Shown: piece after piece, positions 24,701 to 39,700 of the stretch
Numbering within the stretch: position 1 is the stretch's first letter
How the letters are laid out: the number at the start of each line of letters is the position of its first letter
NCBI GenBank assembly: GCA_032622095.1
Contig: CP136064.1
Coordinates: forward strand, 133,493,129-133,557,128
Length of the DNA: 64,000 nt
Origin: Siphonodentalium dalli
Taxonomy: Eukaryota; Mollusca; Scaphopoda; Gadilida; Siphonodentaliidae
Direction of reading: 5' to 3'
Notes under the pieces: model-generated
What the model saw: only the letters and a program-made list of their open reading frames with translations
Told to the model about the DNA's origin: nothing
The model's database searches: none
Program-made: the position numbers and the translations under genes

Positions 24701-27700
24701 TCCCCCCGTCGGTTGTTGCATGAAATCCCGCTCACACACAAATAAATGACGCTATTAAAAACTTTTTCAATCTTGTCTGTGTCGACAGGCTATATATCTA
24801 CACTTATTTTTATTAATATTGACAAAATGAAATCGACACAGTCCATCTCCCGAAAAAACAATAAGAAAGAGCGTGTCAAATAGCGACATTATTGAGAACA
24901 CCATTCATTTGAGCCATCTTACATGCATGGAGGATAAACACGAACACACGAAAAATTTCTCTACCATTCGTATTTCGCCACTACGATTGACAGAATATAT
25001 AATCCTGTCAGTTTCATTTTCACGGACGCTACTTGAAATTCTAAGAAATACGTTATTCAATTCTCCTTGCTAGGTATTATAGGTCAATGCGTAGATGCTT
25101 TTTAGTGTTTAGATTCATTATATATACCTGTTGGAATCTTATTGTAAGTTATAAATTAACACTGTATTAAACTCGTAGCTCGTTCATGTGAATAGTCTTC
25201 AATCAGACGGCTGTCTTACGTAAGTAATTAAATGACTAACTATTTGGATACCATCAACAGAATTAATGCACCCACAGAAATGATCGACTTGCATAATACA
25301 CGTAGCTTTGTGGCACACTCAGGTGCAAGGAAATAGCTTCTTTTCAGTGTCACATAACAAATTTTTCGCACGACGGGACGAACCATGGTCGTCCTGTCGC
25401 GTTATGTGTTTTCCCAATACGGACTCATTAATTGCCCCCCCCCCGGAGTGACTTCACACATGACTGCATATCTCCTATATATTTTGAAGACCTCTGTCTG
25501 TATGTATGTATGTCATTTATACAAATCTACGATTCTCGACCGATCGGGACGAAACTTGGTACATGTGTGTAGTTTGACCAGGCGGTCGTCCTTGTCGTAG
25601 TGGCGAGCCTGTGCGACGCCCGTGCAGCGCATGCGCAGACGAGATCTCGGAAACGGGTGGAGCTATCGACTTGAAATTTGCTATGTGAATGTATCTTGCC
25701 CCGGATACGATTTTTATCGGGTCGCCGAGCCCGTGCAACGCAAGCTTCGCGCATGTGCAGACCAGATCGCGGAAACGGGTGGAGCTATCGACTTGAAATT
25801 TGGTTTTTGAATAGCCCGGACAACGTCGGGCTCATCGGCTAGTCTCATATATATTTTGAAGACCTCTGTATGTCTGTATGTTTGTCATTTATACAAATCT
25901 ACGATTCTCGACCGATCGGGACGAAACTTGGTACGTGTGTGTAGTTTGACCAGGCGGTGGACGTTGTCGTATTGCGAGCCCGTGCGGCGCCCGCTTCGCG
26001 CATGCGCAGACCAGATCTCGGAAACGGGTGGAGCTATCGACTTGAAATTTGGTATGTGAATGTATCTTGCCCCGGATACGAATTTTATCGGGTCGTCGAG
26101 CCCGTGCGACGCCAGCTTTGCGCATGCGCAGACCAGATCTCGGAAACGGGTAGAGCTATCGACTTGAAATTTGCTATGTGAATGTATCTTGCCCCGGATA
26201 CAAATTTTATCGGGTCGCCGAGCCCGGGCGACGCCAGCTTCGCGCATGCGCAGACCAGATCTCGGAAACGGGTAGAGCTATCGACTTGAAATTTGGTTTT
26301 TGAATAGCCCGGACAACGTCGGGCTCATCGGTTATCTATTATATATTTTGGAAGATCTGTGTGTCTGTCTGTGTGTTCGCGATGGACTCGAAAACTACCA
26401 AACCAATTTCGATGAAACTTGGTATGTGGGGGTACTTTCGGCCGTGGAGTGGCATGGGCCTGTTAATTTGCCCGTGCGACGTGACCTTGACCTTTAAATC
26501 GGGTCATTTCAAGGTCAAATGCCAGAATATCACGGGATTTCGATGACTTGGTATTTGGGGGTACTTTCGGCTGGGGAGTGGCATAGGCCTATTAATTTGC
26601 CCGTGCGACGTGACCTTGACCTTGAAATCGGGTCATTTCAAGGTCAAACGCCCGAATATCACGGAATTTCGATGAAAATTAGTGTCTAGGGATACTTTCG
26701 TATGGGGAGTCTCATAAGCCTATTCATTTGCCCGTGCGATGTGACATTGAAATTAGGTCAATTCAAGGTCAAATCGCGAATTTTGATGGGATTTCCACGA
26801 AATTTGATACATAGGGTTACTTTTGTCCACTGAGTGTTTTGGACGGGTCAAATCGTGACCCGGACCTGACCTTGACCTTCAAAATGATCAATTCAAGGTC
26901 AAATCGGGTAAAACCGGATGGATTTCGACGGGTACTTTTGTCGGGGCAGTGTTTTGGACGGGTCAATTCGTGACCCCACCTGACCTTCAAAATGGACAGT
27001 TCAAGGTGCAATTCGCCGAAAAGCAGAGGGGAAACAGCCCGGACGAAGTCGGGTCCACCTGCTAGTATTATATATGGGACCTATACCGGTATATACTCTG
27101 CAATGCCACATGTGTTGTTCCCAGAAACGTAAATATTGATGACCCCAATTCCTGAAATCGGGCTAAAAATAGAACATACGACATCTCATGTTAAGACTGC
27201 ACTCGAATAAATACAAATCTTTTGCATTTGCCATAAATATATATCTTTATTTCCTCCATATCTAAAAGTCGGAGGTATTTAAACATATTACAAACACAAG
27301 CTTTGAAGATAGTATACAACTGCATACATATTTGGGTATGCTCCCCGCGACTTGATTTTGAAGATTTCCCGATGGGTGGGGTGTATTGTCCGGGTAAAAT
27401 ACCGATATTTTACGTAGCACACACTGATCACCACAGTATAGATAATAGTTCTACGACACATACGTGTTCCCCAATACTGTAAAACTTTATACTGACGATT
27501 TCTCATATTAGGAAACTATTAAATCAATTATAAAGATAGGCCTATAAAACATATAATCCCGATAAAAGTCCCGAGTAATCCCGATACAGAAACTTTCCAA
27601 ACAACAAGCGGTGTTGTTTTCGGAATATGATACTCCGAAATGAAAGTAAACTCCGATAGAATCCTGATAGACTAAGTAAATATTCCGATAATTTCCCGAA

Positions 27701-30700
27701 AAACATTGCGTCATTTCCCGATAATTTCCCGATAACTGTATATATATGCTATCGGGATCTATCGGGAAATAGGCTGATTTCCCGATAGTAGTTTTGAGAT
27801 GACCCCTAAGAATAATAAGATGTCAAATATGGAAATATGATGATAGTGATAATGATGAATCCACAGAAACTAATTTATCAACAGCTAATAATGATGCAAC
27901 ATCTAGTAACACAGACATTCATACACAAAGTACTGCTGCTGGTATTTCCAAAAAGGAATTATCTATGAAACCTGCACTGGATGTTTACAGATATGGCGAT
28001 TTCACGTATTTTCCATGTATCAAATATATACGTGACATTTATATTGCGTTGATTCTTAAATTTGCTTTTTCTGTATTCTTGAAGTTTGATTCGGTTTAAA
28101 TTACAATTATTCGCCTGCATTTGGCTTCTATTCCGGCAGGGCAGTTTTCAATATCAATTTTTAACATCTCACCGCGCTAGGTGTTATGTAACTCAGGTCT
28201 CTGTTGACCGCTCTTAGATTATTGAATAAATATCCCGCTGAGTTAACACCACACTTGTATGACTTCAATGTACAATAAGTGATCTATTATCAGGATTGGC
28301 AAGCTCAAAGACGCCGGCCACATAGAGAATTGAGCCATCACAAATTTACCCACAGTGTGGGAGTGTGATTTAATAACATCTGGACCTGCGCACATTGTAA
28401 GACTTCTATAACGGAGAGGCAGCATTCCCAAACAATTTAGAACTGACCACCAAGAGGCACAAATGCACTATACTGTACTCTGCCAATAGATAATTTGAAG
28501 CGAGGGTGAACAAATGTAAAAATATTTATGCATATAATTTATATTTTCTCTTTCTATTTTCCAGGGAATAACCACTGTGCAGTGTTGTCATATTTTGGAC
28601 ATTTGGATCATTTTAACAACTTTCCCTCTATTTTCATATAAATATCTTACAATTATCTAACAAGGCTAATTGGATGGGTGACATGGATTATGCCATCTAT
28701 TATAATGGATTAAGCTGATTTTAAAAATGCATAGCATTGGAATATGTTAAGTTTCTTGTAAATGGCACATTGATGTGGATATAAATACATCCATAAATGT
28801 GTTATTTCGAATATAATTTATATGTAAATAGCAAGTATATGTGAAATTTTAACGCATCCATAAAATTGTTGTTTTGAATATTAATGTACGTTTATTTGAA
28901 ATTTAATGCATCCATAAATGTGTTATTTCGAATATGAACGCATGTAAATTGCATGTATATTTGAAATTTATGCATCCATAAATGTGTTATTTCGATCCAT
29001 AAATGTGTTAATTCGAAATGAATAAATTGCACATATATTTGAAAATTAATGCATCCATAAAGGTGTTATTTCGAAAATAATTGATGAGTAAATTTCACAT
29101 ATTTTTTAAATCGAATGTCATGTATTTTCCACGTAAATGTGGAATAATATGTGTCCGTAAATCCCACGTATATGTGAAGTTTATGGAAATTTAAGTGATC
29201 CATATAAACCGTAAATCTAGACATTTAATGGAAAATATGTGTTGTTTACGTGAAATTAAGTTCCAAATTTCTTGCAGTGCTGGCCAGCTAATTAAATATA
29301 AACATATGGAAACTGGAGAATCATTTTGTGCCAGAATAATTGGCAAAGCTGGGAAAATGTCTGGACAAAATCAATACTGGTTTAATGTTGAATATTTGTG
29401 TGCCTGAGAACTTTGAGGGTGTGAAACAGTCAGTTGACTTGAGTAAAGCGGATGATTTGAAGATAATGAAATACCATGATGAACAGTATACATGTTGTAA
29501 ACATTCAGAATCTGTTATGGTTTTGGAAGAGGATGCATTGTGGTGTGAAGTCAAGCAAGCAGAATTGAACAACTGGAGGGAGAACAATGTATACAAAGAA
29601 GTTGAACATAAAGGACAGAAATACATAACATCTCGGTGGGCTTGCACTATGAAAAAAAATGAGGATGGACTCAAACCTAAAGATGATTGGTTACACGTAG
29701 CTTCGAGGAGATGGACAATGATATTCCTAGATATTCACTGACATGTGCTAAAGAATCCTTAAGATTTATTTTTTTCTATTATGTCTAATAACGGGTGATC
29801 TGCGAATGTGATGGACATAAAAACTGCTTTCTTACAAGGACTGTCAATGTATAGGAACATTTTTATGTTACCTCCGAAAGAAGCAATCACCAATTGGGAA
29901 ACTTCATTATCTCCGAAAGTGTATATATGGTTGGAGTATATACAAAGGTATAAGCGAGTCTGTGATGTAATGCAGAAAGTGGACCCAGCTGTTTTCTATT
30001 GGAAAGATGCAACTGGCAACCTTATGGGAGATGACTTTATTTGGGGAGGAAATGTGGACATGTGATCAGTCAGATATATTCTGTGCGCAAAGTAGGGACA
30101 GAATGTTCCGATGCATTCAAATATGTTGGTATAAACCTCTATAGCAATCGCAGAACAATTGAACTCTCTCTCTTGAAAAATACATTGACACTTTACATCC
30201 AATGGCTATCAAGAAAGACAGAGCGACCCAAAGAGATTCTCATTTAGATGACACAGAGAAAAGCGTGTTGTGTTCGAACAATGGGCAAATTCATTGGATT
30301 GCTAAACAAAGCAGACCTGATGTTCGATGTTTGTGCTTTAGCAACAAATGTGAAGGAAGCAACTATTAAAGATATTATACATGTAAATAAAGTGGCTAAA
30401 AATTTTCAGTGATGCTTCCTTTGGCAACTTAAGGGATGGTGGAAGTCAGGGAGGCTATGTGATATTACTCTCAGATCAATCTGGTAACTTCTCACCTATT
30501 TGTTGGAATTCTAGGCAAATTGTGCGTAGTACATTAGCAGGAGAGACCTTAGCTACGGCTGATGCTCTTAACTAACAGTGATTTACCTCTTGAATGTGTC
30601 ACTGTTCCAAAATTGCTAGTAGATGCCTTGAAGTCAATAAACATTGTTTCAGAGAAAAATTGAAATGAGTGCTGTCAATGAACTAATAGATAATAAGACT

Positions 30701-33700
30701 CTTTGGGATGTTTTGTGGGTTGATACAAAATGCAGTTAGCAGACTATCTCACCAAACTTGGTGCTTCACAAGTCCTGTTGATGCAAACATTGAACAGTGA
30801 TAAAATGGCTACTAAATATTATTGATTTTGGTCTTATTAATTTCACAAATATTTAATGTTAGTGATTTTGGTTTTATTAAGTTATTACTGGTATTTATTA
30901 TTGCCGTATTCTGCAAGATATTGAAGCAGACATTGATAAAAGCCACATGGTTGATTATGCCTGGTTACGTCGTGATTACATTCTCAACTAACACACTGTT
31001 CTGACTGGTTCTCATTAATGATTATTTAGATGGGGTACAGACATTAGCCACTGAAGAATGATCATGAATATTATATGGTATATATAACATGTTATCATGA
31101 ATGTAGTGAAGTCGGACATCAAATTAAATTGCGAATTTTACAATTTCCTCCTCCATCGTTGGTGGCGGTACACTTATTTTACCTCCAACTTTTAATAGTT
31201 TGACATTTTGTCACAGAGTTTACGGTGTCTATACATTATCAATGTGTACATTCAGTACATGCCAAATTGGAAGCAGAGCTGTGGGCTTTGTTGACTGTGC
31301 TAGCAGGGAAGGCACTCTATATTGATGCAGAAGAAGGCGCATGTTACGTGATAGCGCTCCACATTGTCACATGACAGACTTGGATTTTCCAAATATGTAA
31401 ATAGCATCCCCTTTGTCTAAGTTAGTAAATCAATGTGCTTCAATTAGCTAATGCAGGGTTAATTGTCTCAAGTAAAAGTTGGATATAATAATTCCATAAT
31501 CACTGCATTCTATTCAAGCGAGTTGAGAATATTTGTCATGAAGAAATAACATCACACTTTTCCTCTCGTTATGAAACACGGAACTATTTTCTCTCGCGGA
31601 AGCAGTGAATTCCAATAACCATATTGAGTGCCAAGTGAGTAGAATTCATTCGACCTGTTTGTTTTGGAGTGTAAACACCTCTATGTGAAAATGTTTTAAT
31701 TAAAAACACTCACCCACCCTTCTCGCTTAACGGTAAAATAAATGGTTAGCTGGCAGATTGCCACCCATCAAGGTACATCTTTTGTATATATGGTTCATTT
31801 GTCTACCCATGTATTAATTATACACTTGTTCTCTATAATATCATAATATTATGTTTCATGTATTCTGCTATATTATACATATCTATCTTCATTTCACAAT
31901 ATATGAGTAGTCCAAATCGGAATCAGGTTTTGTCTTCCCCGTTGGCACAAATGACAACATCCTTACATTAACCCTTCAAATTGTCAAAAATAAAAAAAAA
32001 TTATGATTCCTTGACTTTATCTACATGTATTACCATAGAACTTCACACCTTGGCTTAAATTATTGACTGATTTACTATTAGATAATCACAGTTTTTTGAT
32101 GGACTGAGCGGCCATAGGGGTACCATCCCCCAACCCCCAGCGGAAACCCTGCTTATACTCTAATTCCAGCAAGTGTCGGGTCTGAGATAACGTCACAAAG
32201 TTTAACTCATTCCGCCTGTCGGTACAAAGGTGTAGAAGTAATACATATAGTTCAATGTGATGGCCTCTTTACAGGAAAATTTTACAGATTATTCAATTTA
32301 CTGATTAAAATCCAGATGTAGCTCTCATTAGATTATCAAAATTAAACCATTCTGAGTCTGTTAAATCTCGGATGGGTGGCCATCTTGAGTATGATTTGGA
32401 CTATATGTCTCTCAATGTCCATGATGTGTCACATGTATTGCAGTACAAACCAACACTTACCAGATCTATAGTTTTTGCTTTTGGCAAATCCTTTGGGTCA
32501 CACCATGTCTCACAGTATAACCACTCCTGTGGCAGAGATTTTATGTTGACCTGGTGAATCATATTATTTGGTAAATCTTGATCCAGATTTGAAAGACTGT
32601 TTGGGTCATGACTAAGACCTTGATACTGTCCTCGCAGCCGATCGCCAGCTGCTATCCTTCGAAACTTTTTCAAATCAACTACATACAAGGCACTGCAAAG
32701 AAAGACGATACTTCTATCTTAATAAAATAAAAACAAGGGTTGCCCATAAGAGTAAATCTGTCCAACCGAGAATCACTAAAAATGGACGAGCTAAGGATCC
32801 ATAACTCTGAAATGCAGATTGTTCTATTCAGCTAGTGACATTTCATTTGTCGGTCAGAAGCATAAACAAAATGCAGGCCTACACATGGTGTTGTTATCGA
32901 CAATAAAATATGGATTTGTTTCACTAATAAAGCATATATTTTTAACTGCATTCACATGTAAATACACTAGATTTAATATGCCACTTGATTGTGTATTTTA
33001 TGTATCATTACATCGCATAGCAATTACTTAAAACGTTGATAATTTTAAACTCACCCAATTTCATTGTTTGCCACCGATGGACAAATTGTTCAGAATAGGC
33101 TTACCTTTTGTTAGTTGTTTATATTAATTATTATAAAATATCATATATAAAATCTAATTAAATATTCACCATACCAATCTGTGGGGGAATTTGACATTCA
33201 CAACTCTGGACATGTTTTACTACCTAATAAATATAGAATATGTAGCTAGTTTCGACGTTTAAAATGTTTATGTCCGTGAGGGGGATTTGAGCATCTATCT
33301 GTCCAATATGGATGCCAAATCCCCCGAGAGGACATAAAACAGTTTAAGCAACATTAGCTACATATTTGATTAATCCATCATACAAAACTTACCTTTCTTG
33401 AGGTAAATCTGTCATTTTTCTCAGATTTACATTGTTTTCTCGATGACACCTTTACATTTATTAGGTCAAGCAAACTAATTAAAGTTGCGTTGTCTGGGAT
33501 GGTGATGTTATCACATTGTCTGTGGGCAGTGACATTGGTAATAAGCGAATTGGGTAAAGGGCTACATTGCATGTCATATAGTGGAATAAATACACAGAAT
33601 TTAATACTCGATAAAACAAGGTAAGCAAATTAGACAAACCTAATATGGTATTTTCTGCCAGCTAAATGACTGGCCCAATATCCCGATTTCCAGAACCTGA

Positions 33701-36700
33701 AAAAGGACACTGATCATTTTACAGGAATATACATATGGCTTTCTGAGGTGTGGGTGCTTATGTCAGACACCAATCAAGTAAGGTTTTGATATTTAGAAGA
33801 AATTGGAACCACGATGGGAAGGGTAATCCTAGTTTGAATGACATTACCAAATGCCACATTATTAGAACTACATAATTTTATTTTGTCAAAATAACAGAAA
33901 AATGCTGAATATCTACCAAAAGAGCTATGAATATATATCAAAATGTGTTACATGTAAAGCTGGCACATTTACACTCATGTTGAAAGAGGTCGGTAATTGC
34001 CACATAAAGTCTCCGCCTCTCAAATTTTCTTGCAAAAACTACTCTCACACATTAACTGCTAACACAACACAAAAAGAAAGAGCTGTTATAATAAAAATAA
34101 TAAGTCATAAAACTTAATAAGATTAGCATGTCATTGTATTTTGTTAAACATACCGGAATCCATCCATTTCTTTTCTGCTATCACAGAATGGTGTATACCC
34201 ATATGGGGCCCCACCTAAATCCAGATCCACCAACTCTTGTAGATCTGCTCTCACTATCTGTCAAAAATAAATTATGTGACCCAATTAGAATGGTGTGTCA
34301 TCAATGGAACCCCACCCATATCTTAATACACCAACTTTGTAAGATCTGTTGTTTGTAAGATCTGTCTTACCACAAATTTTCTGAAAAACTCCTCTAGTTT
34401 TTCCGCAAAATCACCGAAACTTTACATAACAATTTCTGAAATATATTCCGCAAGCATATCGGAAAGATGCTTACCATATAATTTTCTGAAATGTCAGAAA
34501 TGTCTTAAATTTCCGGAAAGTAATTTTCCGAAAACGTTGAAATGAGTTTTCCAAAAACATTCCGCAATGCATTCCGAAACAATTCCGGAAAGTCTCTCGA
34601 TGGTTTATAATAATATCATATAAAATCTCGAGCCAAGGCGCATTTCAAATGGTTGTTTATCAGCACTATATATGGAACCGCAACAAACAAACGTGGTATC
34701 TTGCCCATATATAGCCCCCCCTCACATTTTAAATAATGGAATGTCAATTCATGAATAATAATAAAGCTCATAAATTTTAAATGCCTACACAACATATTGG
34801 TTAAAAAAAAGTTATTTACAATTCAAATGGACTGAAGTGAGGTATCAATACAAAAGAAAGATTAACTAGAGGTGTGACTGTCCCAATGGGACTACGATAC
34901 CCCCCCTGTTTTTAAAATACTAAGATGTTTCACATGTCAGTAAACATTTAGTTAAAATAATAAAATAACAGTTACCATTGCAGGTGTACAACCATAACCC
35001 TAATCTTAAACCTATTGACCTAAAAATGTAGGAATAAAAGCTCGGACAAATGTATACATGTTGCGAAAATTTTCTAAGTCGAAAAAGGGGGATAACTCCA
35101 CCAAAAAAGGTTCGACAGACGTCGTAATCGCAGGTGCACAGATTCCCATAGTGGTTGTTGTCTGTGCAAAGTTTCAAGGAAATTTATTATAAAACGACTG
35201 AGAAAAACTCCGGACAAATTTGTGTCCACGGACGGAATGATGGACGACGGACGGACGGACGGACGAGCTGACTCTAGTATACCCCCCCTAACTTTGTTGC
35301 GGGGGTATAACAAGTTTTATTCCTCAACTTGCGGGGGATTAGAATCCATCCAACAATTTTGGTCAACTTTTTCGGCTAGCTGTAATTATCACCCCTCGCC
35401 TTGGTACTTCTGGTTTTAGAAGTTCAGATTAGTGTTCTTTTCATTGTTTTATCATACTCAGCCCTCTTCATTCAGATAGTTCGGCTTTGCAATCTGCTAC
35501 GGTAACCCTTTGTCATGGCTCAGTTTGCTTCAGCAAATGGCTTCGGCATTGCTGATTGCCATAGCCAATTATGAGGGCTGCATGTTATAATTGCTTGTTT
35601 TTTATATATTATACGTATAGTAAGTGTGCATTCGATTTTGTGTGGTGCAAGAAGAACCCGCTGTTGACTGGTTTAATCCGTTCTGATATGAGAAATGATA
35701 ATGAATTGCCGGAAAACAACAAGTGAAAACCGAAGTGGCAAAATTTTGTCTTTTACAATTTTTAGGCCAAGTTTGGCATTTGGCACTAAATCTGTGCTGT
35801 TAAAGATCAGCCAATTCTTGGACTATGTCAGTGTATGAGTGTGATCAGATGGTTAATATATATAAAGTGTTGATTGACATATCTCATCATTTTCTATTTG
35901 GATGTTTTGTCAGTTTGTCAAATTTATCAGCGAGGAGTTAGCATCAATACAGTACTCAATAGCTGAATAGGGACCAAGAAAAGATTAATCTAGTCAATTC
36001 AATTTCAACGGACTAACCAGCCTCACCCTGTGCCTCACAAAAGTTATCAGTGACAAAACACTGCAAAATTAGTGGCCACCTGACATGGACGTTAAAATCA
36101 TCATACAGAATAATATTAATGAAAGTGTCAATGACACTGTAGCTCAACTTGGAAATGGAATAATTTCATGTTTTACAGTCAATGGAGTGATTAGGAATGT
36201 GGAAAGATGAATGGACTAGTTTAAGCAAAGAGTAAAATCCAAGATGGCCACTGGCAGCCATATTTTTTTGCCGAATGACCCCAAAAAGACTCGTTCCCAT
36301 TTACATGTCATTGTTAACATCCACCACAAATTTCATGATGATCCGACAAAAGATACAACCTGTAGCCTGTGTCAAAGGATTTAGTCATGTAAAGAGTAAA
36401 ATCCAAGATGGCTGCTGGCAGCCATATTTTTTGGCCAAATGACCCCAAAATGACTCGTTCCCATCTACATGTCATTGCTATTAAACATACATGACAAATT
36501 TCCTGATGATCCGACCAAAGCTACGACCTGTAGCCCGTGCCAAAGGATTTAGTTATGCAAAGAGTAAAATCCAAGATGGTTGCTGCGGACATGTTTATTG
36601 GCCGAACGACCCCAAAATTACTCGTTTCCCATCTACATATCAATATTGAAAATCATGTCAAATTTCATGCTGATCAGACAAACAGTACGACCTGTAGCCC

Positions 36701-39700
36701 GTGCTAATGAATTGAATTTTGAAATCCAAGATGGCCACGTTATTTAGCCGAATGACCCCAAAATGACTCGTTCCAATCTACATGTCAATGTCAACAGCCG
36801 TGACAAATTTCACAATGATCCGACCAAAGGTACGACCTGTAGCCTGTGCTAAAGGAAATTGTTGAGGAATAACGCAACACACACGCACACATACACACAC
36901 ACGGACGACGGATACCAAGCCATGGCAATAGCTCAAACTTGACAAAGTAAAGTTGAGCTAATAATGTTAATCACTTTCAGTGAAACTAAACTAATGTTTC
37001 AGTTTCAGATTTAGATTCAATAAAAATTATCGAAAAAAATGTATATTATCTAATTATTAATATTATCACATCCAATGACTCATCAAAATCGTTGTTCACT
37101 CTATCAGTTCTGGCAAATCGTATTAACATGCAGTCCCGGGAATTAAGAAAAGAAACCAAAAGGCAATATTTTTGCCTAGATGAAAGAATTGGCCTTGGCA
37201 AAAACTCTTTACCTTGGCAATTTTGCAACAATATTGCCATGACATGAACAGAAATCAGATGACATGGGATAATCCATTCCAGAAAGAAAGGGTAAATTAG
37301 ACAACACGTACATGTAGCAGTTTTCTGAGGTCTGACACATACGAAATTTAACTAATTCCAACTATTCAATTCTACAGTAGTTAAATTTAACAGTGCCAAA
37401 TCCATCATTTGAATTCAGTGTGTACCAGGCATTTTAATACTGAAGACTGTTACAAAACTTAGCCAATTCCATTAAAACTATCTTCCTTGTTCTTTCTCTT
37501 TGTCAGCTGAGAAACGAAATATTAATTTTATCAAATCTATTCAAATTAATTCTATTCACCTGCTCAATTTTAAGATATAGAATATAGATACATCTATAGA
37601 CTTTATTGGCAAGTAATTCAGTCCAATATTATACTGACAAATAACTAACACTATGTGACCATTGTCTTGTTAACAATATTTTATTTGAACAAAAGAATAG
37701 AACATCACACTGACAATTTTAATATACGTGTTCAACAAATGAGGATGGAATAACAAGCCCCTACCCTATTTGAAGTCTTGAACACACAACAAACTAAAAT
37801 TCTATGCTATAAGTTTAAACAGAAGGTATGGAGAAAAGGCTATTCGATCTGGAAATATACAATTACTATGGATGGGCCCATTCCCGTCAATTACTGTGGA
37901 GTCACCTGACTGCAAAGGCTGAGAAGACTGGTAAACTGAAGACTACAACAGTCAATACTTGTCAAAATGACTTAAAGGAATTAGTCTGTCAAAAAAATAT
38001 TTTTTTTATCGTCATAATACTAATAATATATGTCTAACAGACCCATTTCGCCAAGAAAATTCAAAATCGAGCATAGAGTATTTTAATTATTATGATATTA
38101 AAAAAATCGCGGAAATATCTGAAGTGCGATCACATGACCACGTTCACATGACCGATCATCTGCATAGACGCATACCGGTGACAGCAGTGGGTGGAGCTTG
38201 ATATAATTCCACCAATCGTGAAACGAGTTGATAAATTACGTATAAAATATTTGGCCGTTTAATTACCAAGGCATTTACGATCACGGAATAAAACTGTTTG
38301 AATGTGCCGAATTATTCGCTATAATGTTGAATCATTCGCCAGAATGTTGAATTATATAACGAATAATGATGGCTACAATAATTATTAATTAGGCTGCAGT
38401 TTGGCATAACGACATTTTTTTTTAAATTGAAGGCTAGCCTGGCATTGTTTTTAAGTTTGTGCTTGTTGTTTGCTATTCGTTTTTTTTCTTCTTTTTTTTT
38501 TACGTTTTGATGGCAGATATCAAACTTTTTTATGGCCATTGCGGTACAACAAATTAACCAGAAGTAGGACTAGGGGTGCCACGATTAATCATATAATCGA
38601 TGAACCGTTGATAAAGCCGATAATCGATTACCATTTCTGTAGTCGATTAATCTGTTATTTATTTCGGACGTCGGACAGTGCTGGGTATTATTGAATACCG
38701 TGTTTGTTTTACAGTTTAATCTACGACCGAAGGTTTAACAACATTTGATCGTGCATCAGAGAGAGTCTGACAACATGAGTATACCGGTACTTAGATGTTA
38801 CTATTACAGGCTATCACTTATCGTGTGGTGACTGCTAAATGAAACTCACTATAACTATCAGAATTACTCAACTTGTTCTGAGTCCTGAAATTTCTGGGTG
38901 GGGGGGGGGGGGGGGGGGCACCTTTGTGATTGTTATCCACTCTGGAAGTTTGCTGAAACTTATATAGTTTCTGTGACATCAGATTCCTTTTTTGGGAACC
39001 GCCGGCGGTCCGTCATGCATTCCTATTCTTATATTGTTTGTATGTTTGGCTATTCATAACACTGAAATTAATGGTTATGTTCGTTCTAATGAACTCACAA
39101 TTATTATAACCTTGACATCATCGAGAAATGAGCTGGTATTGAATACATTGTGCTCATTAGTCATTACCGGTGGTTTATGGTGCACATTATTAGCGTAAAA
39201 ATTACATCAGCCGAGTTTTTTAACCAACACCCACCCAATAGGCCATATTACGGAATACGGTACTTCCACTGTTGATATTAGGTATGATTAATCGATTATA
39301 ATCGATTATAGACGACTGAATATCGATTATCAAAATAAATAATCGTGGCACCTCTAAGTAGGACAAGACTGTTAATCTAAAAAAATACTGGTTGGAAAAT
39401 CAAACTATGAGAACAATTCTAACCTATTTTTGGTGTGAAAATAAAATTTACAGAACTGATGTTGTATCAGGCATGAAATTTATAACTGTTTCAATTTTTT
39501 ATCAATTTAGGGGGTCATAACTAATCTTCTATTAACTTCTTTCTGCATACGATTGTCAGATAACTACTACACCAATACACTATATGGATTAAATATGTTA
39601 GCATTATTGCAATATCCGTTTGAATGATAACGTTTGAAATGTTTTTTTTTATGAAAATAACAGATTTATTTTCAGCAAAAAATAAATGTTTCAGCTCCAA

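Larger units (their letters stand above)
22748..27806. mobile_element. Harbinger-like TIR element (5.06 kb), TSD TAA
   Basis: A perfect TIR of about 27 bp starts GGGGTCATCTCAAAACTACT and is mirrored at 27,780-27,806. TAA flanks both ends (22,745-22,747 and 27,807-27,809). GG-starting TIRs with TWA duplications are typical of PIF/Harbinger. Inside each end are clusters of CCCGATAA/TTCCGATA motifs (22,770-22,900 and 27,555-27,775). No transposase was seen; the longest ORF (23,443-23,811) has no recognised motif. Three Helitrons are nested at 25,471-27,065. Confidence 0.75.

Noticed and set aside
25885-26247. 120-codon minus-strand ORF across the Helitrons
   Set aside because: It arises from the tandem GATCTCGGAAACGGGT units inside the Helitrons, with repeated ARARRPDKI-type blocks; no known domain.
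30823-30882. Copia 3' LTR start
   Set aside because: GATTTTGGTYTTATTAA occurs twice here, but no matching LTR copy or clear polypurine tract was found.
24656-32152. hAT-type ends CAGGGTTTCCGCC and AGCGGAAACCCTG as one 7.5-kb element
   Set aside because: Flanks do not match (AAGTGACT against CTTATACT), and the pair would straddle the right end of the Harbinger-like element that contains only the first end. Probably two unrelated relic ends.
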